13,747 bases of DNA. Source: an uncultured Bacteroidales bacterium. Lineage in GTDB: Bacteria > Bacteroidota > Bacteroidia > Bacteroidales > UBA932. Location of the stretch: the NCBI GenBank assembly GCA_946617545.1, contig CAMOKK010000016.1, positions 1 to 13,747 of the forward strand, in the 5' to 3' direction. Shown here in pieces: positions 6,969 to 13,747 of this stretch (position 1 is the first letter of the stretch; the number at the start of each line of letters is the position of its first letter). Position numbers and translations under genes: made by a program. The notes beneath the pieces are model-generated. The model saw only the letters and a list, made by a program, of their open reading frames with translations. It had not been told where the DNA came from and did not search any database.

Positions 6969-8276
6969 CTATTTCGCTCTGGTGTAAACCTGGATGGGAC
7001 AGCCCTCGAAGTCGAAGTGCTCGCGAAGCTTGTTCTCCAGGAAACGTTTATAAGGGTCTTTCACCCACTGGGGCAGGTTGCAGAAGAAGGCAAACTGCGG
7101 CGTGCGGGTGGGAAGCTGGGTCACGTACTTGATCTTGATGTACTTGCCCTTCCATGCCGGCGGCGGATAGTTCTCGATTTCCGGCAGCATGGCATCGTTC
7201 AGCTGGGACGTGGGAATCTTCCGGGCCATGTTGTCGGCCACCCGGGCGGCGGCATCCAGCACATCCAGGATGCGCTGCTTGTTCAGGACGGAGGTGAAGA
7301 TGACGGGAATGTCGTTGAAGGGGGCCAGACGGGCCTTGAGGCCTTCCGTATAGTCCCGCATGGTGTTCACGTCCTTTTCAAAAAGGTCCCATTTGTTCAC
7401 CACCAGCACACAGCCCTTGCGGTTTTTCTGAATCACGTTGAAGATATTGAGGTCCTGCGCTTCCAGGCCCGTGGTGGCATCTATCATCAGGATGCACACG
7501 TCCGAGTGCTCGATGGTGCGCATGGCCCGGAGCACGGAGTAGAACTCCAGGTCTTCGGTCACCTTGCCGCGCTTGCGCATGCCCGCCGTGTCCACAATCA
7601 TGAACTCATGGCCGAACTTGTTATAATAGGTGGAGATGGAATCTCGGGTGGTGCCGGCAACGGGCGTCACAATATTGCGCTCCTCTCCCAAAAGGGCATT
7701 GGTAAGGGAACTCTTGCCCACGTTGGGACGGCCCACGATGGCGATATGCGGGATGTCGGCGTGGTCGTCATCGGCCTGCGTATCTTCCGGCAGAACCTTC
7801 AGAATCTCGTCCAGAAGGTCTCCGGTGCCGCTTCCGTTGGCGGCCGATATGCTCCAGACCTCTCCCAGGCCCAGGCCGTAGAAGTCAAAGGCATCGTACA
7901 TCTTTTCTCCGCTGTCCACCTTGTTTACGCAGAGGACCACGGGCTTTTTGGAGCGGCGCAGCAGGTCTGCGATTTCCGCGTCGTAGTCCGTAATGCCGGT
8001 GGCGGCCTCGCACATGAACAGGACCACGTCGGCCTCCTCGATGGCGATGCTCACCTGGCGGCGGATGGCGTCTTCGAACACGTCGTCCGAATTGGAGGTG
8101 TAGCCGCCCGTGTCCACCACGGAGAATTCGCGGCCGCACCATTCGCATTTGCCGTAATGCCGGTCACGGGTGACGCCGGCGGTCTCATCTACAATTGCCT
8201 GCCGCATGCCCACCAGACGGTTGAACAGCGTGCTTTTTCCTACGTTCGGTCTCCCGACTATCGCTACCAATGCCAT
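6969..8276 (-). CDS. der: Ribosome-assembly GTPase Der (EngA)
   Basis: Der is a double-GTPase needed for maturation of the 50S ribosomal subunit, acting in the cytoplasm. The 435-residue protein has two G domains and a KH-like C-terminal domain, as expected. First G domain: GRPNVGKS 8-15, DTGG 55-58, NKVD 118-121. Second G domain: GRPNVGKS 182-189, DTAG 229-232, NKWD 294-297. The KH-like domain (about 350-435) contains [12 protein letters not shown] (376-387). The start is 3 bases after the transferase stop; a promoter-like TATCTTTG inside the transferase's last codons may give der its own transcript. nadE follows after 1 base. Confidence 0.97.
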   Translation of the reverse strand: MALVAIVGRPNVGKSTLFNRLVGMRQAIVDETAGVTRDRHYGKCEWCGREFSVVDTGGYTSNSDDVFEDAIRRQVSIAIEEADVVLFMCEAATGITDYDAEIADLLRRSKKPVVLCVNKVDSGEKMYDAFDFYGLGLGEVWSISAANGSGTGDLLDEILKVLPEDTQADDDHADIPHIAIVGRPNVGKSSLTNALLGEERNIVTPVAGTTRDSISTYYNKFGHEFMIVDTAGMRKRGKVTEDLEFYSVLRAMRTIEHSDVCILMIDATTGLEAQDLNIFNVIQKNRKGCVLVVNKWDLFEKDVNTMRDYTEGLKARLAPFNDIPVIFTSVLNKQRILDVLDAAARVADNMARKIPTSQLNDAMLPEIENYPPPAWKGKYIKIKYVTQLPTRTPQFAFFCNLPQWVKDPYKRFLENKLREHFDFEGCPIQVYTRAK

Positions 8277-8279
8277 ATC

Positions 8280-9803
8280 TTATTCATTTTTGGGTGCAAA
8301 GATACACATTTTGTCGTCAAAAGCAGGCGACTGGATGCCGAAAAAACGCAGAACCGAGTGAAAAACATGGTGTTGCCCTACCTTTTCCAGGGGCCTTATC
8401 TCCATGTCCGGACTCCAGACCACAAAGGGAATCTCTATCTGCTCGCGGGGCGCCATGGCCATGGGCACGCCGTGCATGTAGAGATTGTTCTCTCCTAAGG
8501 ACTCTCCGTGGTCGGAGACGAAGAGGACGCAGCGGCGGCGGCCCGGCACCTCCCGGAGCATCTCAATCACGCTGTGAATCAGGTAATCCGTATAAACGAT
8601 GGAATTATCGTAGGCGTTGTTAAGTTCCTCCGGGCTGGTCTTGGCCATCTCTACGGTATTGCACACCGGAGTAAACACCTCAAACTCTGCAGGATAGTTG
8701 GTATTATAGGCCGGTCCGTGGTTGGTATAGCCGTGAATGACCACAAAGATTTTCTGCGCATCGCTCGAGAGCAGCTCTTCCTTGAGCCCGGCCAGGAGGA
8801 TGCCGTCGTATCGGCCGTCCAGATGGGGATATTTCTCCCGGAGATCCTGGATTCGGATGTATTTTTTCGTATGAACCGGCGGTTCGCCCCAGTTGGAGGT
8901 GCGCCAGCTCACATCCACGCCCGCCCGTTCCAGGTAGTTGGGCAGGATTTCATAAAGCTCCCGCGAATCCTTCGGTTCCAGGATGGCCCGCACCCCGGCC
9001 GACGTATAGGTGGCGGATGCATCGGCCACCAAGGCTACCACGCTGTCCTTGGCGGTATAGGGGTTGGTCTCCTTGGGGTAGCCGTAGAGGGAGAAATGGT
9101 CCCGGCGGGCCGATTCCCCTATCATGAGTACGCAGATGTCCCGCGTGTCGGAAAGCGACGTGACGTCCGGCAGCGGGATTTCCTTCACGTTTTTCTTGCG
9201 CTGGGCATCATAGTAGCGGAAGGTGTTCACAATGTACGACCAGGGCATGAGGAGGCTGCCCAGTTCGGTGGAGTTCCGGTCTATCCACGGCCAGTTTTTC
9301 ATATTGCCGAAAACGGCCACCAGGATGGCTGCGAGGGCAATTCCCAGCCGGGAGCCCAGCTGTTTCCAGCTGCCGTACTCCACTTTCCGGGCAAACACAT
9401 ACACGGACGGCAGCACGCCCAGCAGGAGCACATAGAGCACGAAGGACCAGGAGAAGAAACCGGAGGCCTCCGAGTACTGCGTATTGATGACATTTCCCAT
9501 CATCTCGTCCGTCACCAGCACCTCGTAATTGTTCACGAAGTACAGCATGATGGCGTCTCCGATGAGGGTGAAGGACACAATCCCCTTCCCCACTCCACGC
9601 AGGCAGAACACCAGCAGATAATAGAAAAAGAAATTGAGCGCCAGCAGCACCGTGAGGCCCATGAGGGCCAGCAGGACACTGTTGAAGCCGCCCTCCATGC
9701 ACCCGGCCGCATGCGAAGCGAAGGGATAGTGGAAGGCCACCAGGGTATAGACGCTCAGAGCGAGGCTGTAGGTGGTCAGGCTGGCTTTACGGGGTATCAT
9801 CAT
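8280..9803 (-). CDS. EptA/MCR-type phosphoethanolamine transferase (sulfatase superfamily)
   Basis: This family transfers phosphoethanolamine from phosphatidylethanolamine to lipid A or other envelope glycans on the periplasmic face of the inner membrane. The 507-residue protein has an N-terminal membrane domain of about five helices (within 10-165) and a periplasmic alkaline-phosphatase fold (about 220-500). Residues matching the metal site and nucleophile are present: Glu230 (GESARRDHFSLYGY), Thr267 (SATYTSAG), His362 (TNHGP), Asp431-His432 (SDHGESLGEN) and His444 (MHGVP). Unlike MCR-1 and EptA, it lacks most structural cysteines: Ser263 and Ala273 replace the pair flanking the catalytic Thr, the second pair is absent near 320-335, and only Cys381 of the third pair remains (Thr389 replaces the partner). 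The ATG overlaps the PHP-protein stop by 4 bases (ATGA). Family is clear; acceptor is unknown. Confidence 0.9.
   Translation of the reverse strand: MMIPRKASLTTYSLALSVYTLVAFHYPFASHAAGCMEGGFNSVLLALMGLTVLLALNFFFYYLLVFCLRGVGKGIVSFTLIGDAIMLYFVNNYEVLVTDEMMGNVINTQYSEASGFFSWSFVLYVLLLGVLPSVYVFARKVEYGSWKQLGSRLGIALAAILVAVFGNMKNWPWIDRNSTELGSLLMPWSYIVNTFRYYDAQRKKNVKEIPLPDVTSLSDTRDICVLMIGESARRDHFSLYGYPKETNPYTAKDSVVALVADASATYTSAGVRAILEPKDSRELYEILPNYLERAGVDVSWRTSNWGEPPVHTKKYIRIQDLREKYPHLDGRYDGILLAGLKEELLSSDAQKIFVVIHGYTNHGPAYNTNYPAEFEVFTPVCNTVEMAKTSPEELNNAYDNSIVYTDYLIHSVIEMLREVPGRRRCVLFVSDHGESLGENNLYMHGVPMAMAPREQIEIPFVVWSPDMEIRPLEKVGQHHVFHSVLRFFGIQSPAFDDKMCIFAPKNE
8297..8304 (-). promoter_or_regulatory. Possible internal -7 promoter element for der
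   Basis: The minus strand reads TATCTTTG, an exact TAnnTTTG match, inside codons for Cys-Ile-Phe near the end of the transferase gene (which ends KMCIFAPKNE). Transcription starting about 6 bases downstream would give der a leader of roughly 15 bases. A TTTTG lies about 13 bases upstream, too close for the normal -33 spacing. The position just before an essential gene is suggestive but unproven. Confidence 0.4.
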
Positions 9804-11002
9804 CTGCTTTTTCTGAAAAGTCTGACAAAAAGGAACAGGACGCCAGCCGTCAGGGCCAGCACGGCCAGGTTGTAGAGCACGGTCAGCAGCCAGTTGACAG
9901 GCTGGGGCTCCCGATTGAAGGGGCTCTCCCGGGCCGATGCGTCATAGCGGGCGAAGGGATTGGTGTAGATGACGGCGCCGTCCGGGAAAAAGGCTGTCAT
10001 GCGGGCGAAGGGCTCCCCTTCCGGCAGGGCATAACAGATGTCGCAGGTATCTATGGCCATGGCCAGGGTGCGGTGCTCCGCCCCGTTGATGCGGATGCTG
10101 TCGGCCTTCTGCGAAAGCTCCATATAAAGGGTATCCCCCTCCACGCCGATGGCTTTCACGAAAGGCAGTTGAAGGTTTTTCTGCCGCTTCACCTCCCAGT
10201 CCCCTTCTCCGTAATCCGGCACGCGCATGGAATAATAGCAGCCACCCAGCAGGGCCTTTTTCAAATCCTCGTATCGGCCCGACGGGGTCTGGATGAAATT
10301 GCAGCGGATGGCCGTACACCAGTGCCGCTCCGGATGGTGAAGGTCGTCATTCGCCAGGCCGAAACTGTAATGCCCGGCCCCGAGGGCCCAGTCCCAGTAC
10401 TCGTTTTCCGTGCTTATATGGGTGTCCAGTTCCATGATATCGTAGCCGGAAAGCTTCTCCATGCGGCTGCGGCTCACGCCGATGGTGCGGTACGGATGGT
10501 TCCACTGGATGATGTCGGACTCTTTGTCCAGACAATCCAGCTCAAACTGCCACTGGGAGGCCATAAAGGGAAGCAGCGGGTCCCAGTGCCGCACCTTCCG
10601 GCTGCCGAACACCAGTTTGTGGAACTTGAAGGGGCTGTAGCCCTGCTCGTACACATTCACCTGCAGGGTGGAGTCGTACGGATGGGCGGTAATCTCGTTG
10701 TGGTTGGAGAAGGTGACAATGTCGTAGCCCAGGCTGCGCAGCACGGAATCCGTATAGGCGGCATCGTAGGGGCATTCGTTCAGGGGCCAGGGGCCGCTCA
10801 CCCGTGTATGGGTATGGAAGAGCGCCCGTTTCCAGCCTGCCGCCGTATCCAACGAGGCGTAGGGATTGAAGATATCCGGGCCGCTGAAAGGCTGCGGAGC
10901 CCGGAAACGGTACACCGGGCTGATGCCCGTCACCAGCACCAGCAGCAAGACAAACAGCAGCAGGCCGGCCACCATCTTTCCCAATATCTTGATCAGTTTC
11001 AT
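9800..11002 (-). CDS. Membrane-anchored PHP-domain protein (putative phosphoesterase)
   Basis: This 400-residue protein has an N-terminal transmembrane segment (about 9-27), an extracytoplasmic or cytoplasmic central domain, and a C-terminal transmembrane segment (about 370-394) followed by RLFRKSR. The central domain carries PHP metal-site motifs: HTH at 63-65, SNHNE at 99-103, NHP at 168-170, ELDTH at 191-195 and ANDDLHH at 217-223. PHP domains are usually metal-dependent phosphoesterases. A beta-rich stretch follows (about 285-350). Its substrate is unknown. The N-terminal segment lacks a clear cleavage site, so it is probably a membrane anchor; two helices would leave the domain on one side, most simply the periplasm, since positively charged KLIK precedes the first and RKSR follows the last. 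ATGA overlaps couple it to the lipid kinase upstream and the PEtN transferase downstream, suggesting an envelope-lipid role (inference). Confidence 0.85.
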   Translation of the reverse strand: MKLIKILGKMVAGLLLFVLLLVLVTGISPVYRFRAPQPFSGPDIFNPYASLDTAAGWKRALFHTHTRVSGPWPLNECPYDAAYTDSVLRSLGYDIVTFSNHNEITAHPYDSTLQVNVYEQGYSPFKFHKLVFGSRKVRHWDPLLPFMASQWQFELDCLDKESDIIQWNHPYRTIGVSRSRMEKLSGYDIMELDTHISTENEYWDWALGAGHYSFGLANDDLHHPERHWCTAIRCNFIQTPSGRYEDLKKALLGGCYYSMRVPDYGEGDWEVKRQKNLQLPFVKAIGVEGDTLYMELSQKADSIRINGAEHRTLAMAIDTCDICYALPEGEPFARMTAFFPDGAVIYTNPFARYDASARESPFNREPQPVNWLLTVLYNLAVLALTAGVLFLFVRLFRKSR

Positions 11003-11883
11003 ATCTTCTCGTTCTTGCCTCGAGGCACCATTACCTTCAGGATGCGGGGCTGCAGGGTAAAGTCAAAATCCGTGCCCGAAAGGAAGGGATCTCCGTCGCG
11101 GTGGACGGCGCCATCGGCCTCTCTCCGGATATGGAAACGGGAGCCCTTGAAATGCAGGAAATGCCGGCTGGTAGGGGCCCGGCCTGTCATCAGGCGCGTA
11201 GCCAGGTCCGGGATTTCCAAGGTAGAGAAGGGGTTCACCACCACCACGTCCAGCTCTCCGTCCTGCAGGGAGGCCATGGGGGCAATCCGAGCCTGGTTTC
11301 CCCACTGGTTGGCATTGGCCACCGTCACAAAAACGGCCTTTCCCTGCCACAGGATGCCATCGGCCCCGGAAAGGGTATATTCTTCCAAGTCTTTCTTGAG
11401 CCATTCCGTCCAGGCCAACTCGATATAGCGGGGCAGGCCCCTTCGGGTGGAACGGGCGAAATCCATGCTCACCCGGGCATCCAGGCCGAAGCCTGCCGTG
11501 CAGAAGAAAGGCTCTCCGTTCATGCAGGCCACGTCTATCCCTGCCACACTGCCTTTGTTAAGGGTTTGGACGGCCAGCATGGGAATGCGGCTGATGCCCA
11601 GATGAAGGGCCAGCCCGTCTCCGCTGCCGCAAGGGATGATGCCCAGTATCTTGCCGGAACCCAGCACGCCGCGGGCCACCTCGCTCACGGTTCCGTCTCC
11701 GCCCACGGCAACCACCACGTCGGCCTGGCTTTCGCGGGCCAGGGTAAGGCCCTCCCCTGCTGCCGTGGTGAACAGTATCCGGGGTTCATACAAGGAGAAA
11801 TCCAGGTGCTTTCCTATCGCGGAGAGCACCTGGGATTTGTCATTCTGCCCGGAAACGGGATTTACGATAAAGTCAATTCTCAT
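10999..11883 (-). CDS. Diacylglycerol/sphingosine kinase-family lipid kinase
   Basis: This soluble-type lipid kinase family (DgkB/YegS/BmrU) phosphorylates diacylglycerol or related lipids with ATP. The 294-residue protein has the N-terminal DAGK catalytic domain with the start pattern FIVNPVSG (5-12), GGDGT at 61-65 and IIPCGSGDGLALHLGI at 82-97, followed by the beta-sandwich C-terminal domain with FFCTAGFGLDARVS (126-139), DGELDVVVV (208-216) and AVHRDGDP (259-266). Two motif variants are visible: GSGDG where many members read G(T/S)GN(D/G), and DGDP where many read DGEP. Length is normal. It overlaps the small membrane-protein gene upstream and the PHP gene downstream by 4 bases each. In this context it could return diacylglycerol released by the phosphoethanolamine transferase to phosphatidic acid (inference). 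Whether it acts on diacylglycerol, sphingosine-like or another lipid cannot be told from sequence. Confidence 0.9.
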   Translation of the reverse strand: MRIDFIVNPVSGQNDKSQVLSAIGKHLDFSLYEPRILFTTAAGEGLTLARESQADVVVAVGGDGTVSEVARGVLGSGKILGIIPCGSGDGLALHLGISRIPMLAVQTLNKGSVAGIDVACMNGEPFFCTAGFGLDARVSMDFARSTRRGLPRYIELAWTEWLKKDLEEYTLSGADGILWQGKAVFVTVANANQWGNQARIAPMASLQDGELDVVVVNPFSTLEIPDLATRLMTGRAPTSRHFLHFKGSRFHIRREADGAVHRDGDPFLSGTDFDFTLQPRILKVMVPRGKNEKI

Positions 11884-12122
11884 TTCATCAGGGCACAGGT
11901 TTTACAGGCGTCCGAATACTCCCCGTCGCACACCTTCTTTCCCTTCTGCGCTGCCAGCAGCTCCAGTTCCTCCTGCTTGGCGCACTTGATTCCCCGCTTG
12001 CGCATTTCCGGATTGGTGGAGATTTCTCCGTCCGGGAAAGGCCGATGGAAAAAGAAGATGTTCACGCCCAGCAGAAGCACGGCTACACCTACGAAGATGA
12101 TGGCGGCGATGAGAGTTTTCAT
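11880..12122 (-). CDS. Small cysteine-bearing membrane protein, function unknown
   Basis: This 80-residue protein has one N-terminal transmembrane helix (about 4-25) and a short hydrophilic tail with four cysteines at 47, 65, 73 and 76, the last two forming CxxC. The tail contains the pattern MRKRGIKCAKQEELELLAAQ (40-59). Small proteins with a single helix followed by an 'LRKKGIxC' type segment seem to be common in Bacteroidales, though I recall this only loosely. The four cysteines could bind a metal or iron-sulfur cluster, or form disulfides if the tail is periplasmic. It is real rather than a chance reading frame: it begins 3 bases after the prs stop, ends in an ATGA overlap with the lipid kinase, and fills that space exactly. 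Function cannot be assigned. Confidence 0.78.
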   Translation of the reverse strand: MKTLIAAIIFVGVAVLLLGVNIFFFHRPFPDGEISTNPEMRKRGIKCAKQEELELLAAQKGKKVCDGEYSDACKTCALMK

Positions 12123-12125
12123 GCG

Positions 12126-13121
12126 TTACAGGGGAAATTCGGAGGAAATGGGCTCATAGTTATACACGCGGAGAATCATCCGGGCGAAGGTGTCGGCCAG
12201 GGAAACCACGCGGAACTTGCTCTGGAAGGCCTTTTTGGAGGGATCCAGCGGGATGGTGTCCGTCACGTACACCTCGCAGAGGGCGCTCTTGTCTATGCGC
12301 TCGTAAGCCGGGCCGGAGAGCACCGGGTGCGTGGCGAAGGCCCTGACGGAGCGGGCGCCCCGCCTGAGCAGTTCGTTGGCGGCTTCCGTGAGGGTGCCGG
12401 CGGTGTCGATGATGTCGTCGATAATCACGATGTCCCGGCCTTCCACCTCGCCGATGGGCGTGATGCGCTCCACCACATTGGCCCGGGCGCGGGTTTTGTG
12501 GCAAATCACCACCGGCGTATGAAGGTGCTTGGCATAGGCGTGCACGCGCTTGGCGCCGCCCATGTCCGGTGCGGCCAGCGTGAGGGTTCCCTTGAAATCC
12601 TTGGCCATTTTCTCCAGGATGGCGAGGAAATCGTAGCTGGCATACAGGTGGTTCACCGGGAAGTCGAAGAAGCCCTGGATTTGGTCGGCATGGAGGTCAC
12701 AGGTCATGACGGCGTCCGTCCCGGCCACCTTGAGCATGTTGGCCACCAGCTTGGCGCCGATGGAAACGCGCGGCTTGTCCTTTCTGTCCTGCCGGGCCCA
12801 GCCGTAATAAGGGATGACGGCTATCACCTTGTTGGCCGATGCGCGTTTGGCGGCATCGATGGACAGAAGCAGTTCCATCAGGTTGTCACTGGTGGGGAAG
12901 GTGGATTGGATAATGAAACACGTAGCGCCCCGGACGCTTTCCGCGAACGAGGGTTGGAATTCTCCGTCGCTGAAACGGGCGACCTCCAGGGGGCCCAGGA
13001 CCACCTCGGGGTCATTTTCCGGTTTCATGCGATTCATGGCAGCAACTACCTTCTCCGCAAAATAGCGGGAGGCATCACAGGTAAACAGCGCCATCCGGTG
13101 CTTATGAACATCGTTTATCAT
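12126..13121 (-). CDS. prs: Ribose-phosphate pyrophosphokinase (PRPP synthetase)
   Basis: Prs transfers pyrophosphate from ATP to ribose 5-phosphate, giving PRPP for purine, pyrimidine, histidine, tryptophan and NAD synthesis. The 331-residue protein shows all family features: RFSDGEFQ (49-56), QSTFPTSDNLMELL (72-85), the ATP loop YYGWARQDRKDKPR (105-118), CDLHADQIQGFF (141-152), the flexible-loop region APDMGGAKR (184-192) and the PRPP-binding loop VIIDDIIDTAGT (232-243). It is a little longer than E. coli Prs. The start at 13121 overlaps the engB stop by 4 bases (ATGA); a second in-frame ATG at residue 10 is possible. Its product feeds NAD synthesis, for which nadE lies further down the same unit. 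Confidence 0.97.
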   Translation of the reverse strand: MINDVHKHRMALFTCDASRYFAEKVVAAMNRMKPENDPEVVLGPLEVARFSDGEFQPSFAESVRGATCFIIQSTFPTSDNLMELLLSIDAAKRASANKVIAVIPYYGWARQDRKDKPRVSIGAKLVANMLKVAGTDAVMTCDLHADQIQGFFDFPVNHLYASYDFLAILEKMAKDFKGTLTLAAPDMGGAKRVHAYAKHLHTPVVICHKTRARANVVERITPIGEVEGRDIVIIDDIIDTAGTLTEAANELLRRGARSVRAFATHPVLSGPAYERIDKSALCEVYVTDTIPLDPSKKAFQSKFRVVSLADTFARMILRVYNYEPISSEFPL

Positions 13122-13714
13122 AGTGTTTTGAGGATAGAATCCAAATATGACAGTATTTCTTCCCGGCCCGTTCCCTTCACGGAGGAAGAGACAAAGACGG
13201 GCGGAAGCTCTTCCCAGTCTTCCAGGAGGCGCTCCTTGTTCTTTTCAATCTGCTGCTGCAGCACCTCGGGGCCTTGTTTGTCGGCCTTGGTGAAAATGAT
13301 GCCGAAGGGGATGCCCTTCTCCCCCAGCTCGGAGATGAAGCGGAGGTCTATGTCCTGCATGTCGTGGCGGGAATCCAGCAGCACCATGAGCATCACCAGC
13401 TCTTCGGAGTGGTTGATATAGTCCCAGATGATGTGCCTGAGGCGGGCGCGGTCCCCGTCCGGCAATTTGGCAAAACCATAACCGGGAAGGTCTACGAGGT
13501 ACCAGCTGTCATTGATGAGGAAATGGTTCACCAGCTGGGTTTTTCCGGGCGTCTGGGAGGTTTTGGCCAACTTGGAATTGCCCGTGAGCATGTTGATGAG
13601 GGAGCTTTTGCCCACATTGGACCGGCCGATGAAAGCGAATTCCGGCAGCTTCCGCTGTGGCTTCTGCCCCACCCTTGTGCTGCTTTGGACAAATTCCGCT
13701 TTGGTGATTTTCAT
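13118..13714 (-). CDS. engB: Ribosome-assembly GTPase EngB (YihA/YsxC)
   Basis: EngB is a small GTPase required for late 50S ribosomal subunit assembly. The 198-residue protein is one G domain with the expected motifs: GRSNVGKSS at 30-38 (P-loop), PGKTQ at 56-60 (switch I), DLPGYG at 75-80 (G3), TKAD at 142-145 (G4) and SSSVKGTG at 176-183 (G5). Length is normal. The start MKITKAEFV matches family openings. GGGAGGT lies only 1-2 bases before the ATG, too close to work as a standard ribosome binding site, but Bacteroidota depend little on this signal. A -7-like promoter element lies 22 bases upstream of the ATG. It is the first gene of the nine-gene unit as far as the window shows. Confidence 0.97.
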   Translation of the reverse strand: MKITKAEFVQSSTRVGQKPQRKLPEFAFIGRSNVGKSSLINMLTGNSKLAKTSQTPGKTQLVNHFLINDSWYLVDLPGYGFAKLPDGDRARLRHIIWDYINHSEELVMLMVLLDSRHDMQDIDLRFISELGEKGIPFGIIFTKADKQGPEVLQQQIEKNKERLLEDWEELPPVFVSSSVKGTGREEILSYLDSILKTL

Positions 13715-13736
13715 GACCTCCCGACTTTAAGTTATG

Positions 13737-13744
13737 CAAAGATA
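13737..13744 (-). promoter_or_regulatory. Bacteroidota-type -7 promoter element upstream of engB
   Basis: The minus strand reads TATCTTTG, matching TAnnTTTG, and lies 22 bases before the engB ATG. Expected transcription start is about 13730, giving a leader of roughly 16 bases. The -33 region lies outside the window and could not be checked. This is the likely main promoter of the engB-to-DUF3108 unit. Confidence 0.55.
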
Positions 13745-13747
13745 CTA

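Noticed and set aside
6792..8498. A 568-codon open frame on the plus strand
   Set aside because: It is antisense to nadE, der and the end of the transferase gene, has shadow-frame composition and no motif or start signal.
8990..9030. Loss of the catalytic threonine in the PEtN transferase
   Set aside because: A first reading aligned Val271 with the nucleophile, but using the 10-residue spacing of the flanking cysteine positions in MCR-1 places Thr267 at the catalytic site, so the nucleophile is present.
11880..12122. Small cysteine protein as NqrM (Na+-NQR maturation factor)
   Set aside because: Both are small with one helix and a cysteine-bearing tail, but the cysteine spacing and the 'CGGL' and 'CDCD' type motifs of NqrM are missing and no nqr genes are nearby.
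10073..12159. Long plus-strand open frames opposite the PHP, lipid kinase and small-protein genes
   Set aside because: Antisense to well-supported genes; the translations are His/Gly/Val-rich without domain patterns.
1..13747. CRISPR arrays, tRNA/rRNA genes, IS elements, phage or defence genes
   Set aside because: No tandem repeats, tRNA-like folds, transposase motifs or terminal inverted repeats were seen; genes fill nearly all of the window and all belong to housekeeping or envelope/glucan families.

Overview
The window is a gene-dense, GC-rich piece of chromosome, and every gene I can support lies on the minus strand. It looks like a Bacteroidota genome, most likely Bacteroidales. Three upstream regions carry the Bacteroides-type -7 promoter element (TAnnTTTG, here TATCTTTG). 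The protein families and the pairing of a debranching enzyme with a glycosyltransferase also fit Bacteroidales. The high GC suggests a Rikenellaceae/Alistipes-like or 'Cryptobacteroides'-like gut lineage rather than Bacteroides itself, but that is inference. I see no rRNA, tRNA, CRISPR array, IS element, phage gene or obvious pseudogene, and no gene-free stretch longer than about 60 bases.

Reading in the direction of transcription (high to low coordinates), the first unit holds nine genes from 13714 to 5546. They are engB (ribosome-assembly GTPase), prs (PRPP synthetase), a small cysteine-bearing membrane protein, a diacylglycerol-kinase-family lipid kinase, a membrane-anchored PHP-domain protein, an EptA-type phosphoethanolamine transferase, der (ribosome-assembly GTPase), nadE (NAD synthetase) and an exported DUF3108-like protein. 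Every junction is a 4-base ATGA overlap or a gap of 0-3 bases, so they probably form one operon. A promoter-like element before engB and another inside the last codons of the transferase gene (ahead of der) could drive it.

After a 59-base spacer with its own promoter-like element comes a second unit: xseA and xseB (exonuclease VII subunits), glgB (glycogen branching enzyme), a glycogen debranching enzyme, and the first 11 codons of a glycosyltransferase cut by the window edge. The last three point to a glycogen / alpha-glucan locus that continues beyond base 1.

The functional theme is essential housekeeping (ribosome assembly, PRPP and NAD supply, DNA repair) with two specialised parts: an envelope-lipid cassette and alpha-glucan metabolism. 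The most interesting piece is the cassette at 8280-12122. A PEtN transferase of this family releases diacylglycerol when it uses phosphatidylethanolamine as donor, and a lipid kinase that could re-phosphorylate diacylglycerol is encoded two genes upstream, with a membrane PHP-domain protein between them. The transferase has also lost five of the six cysteines that form disulfides in MCR/EptA enzymes while keeping its catalytic residues. I found no clear sign of an entirely new system; the rest is ordinary core-genome content.
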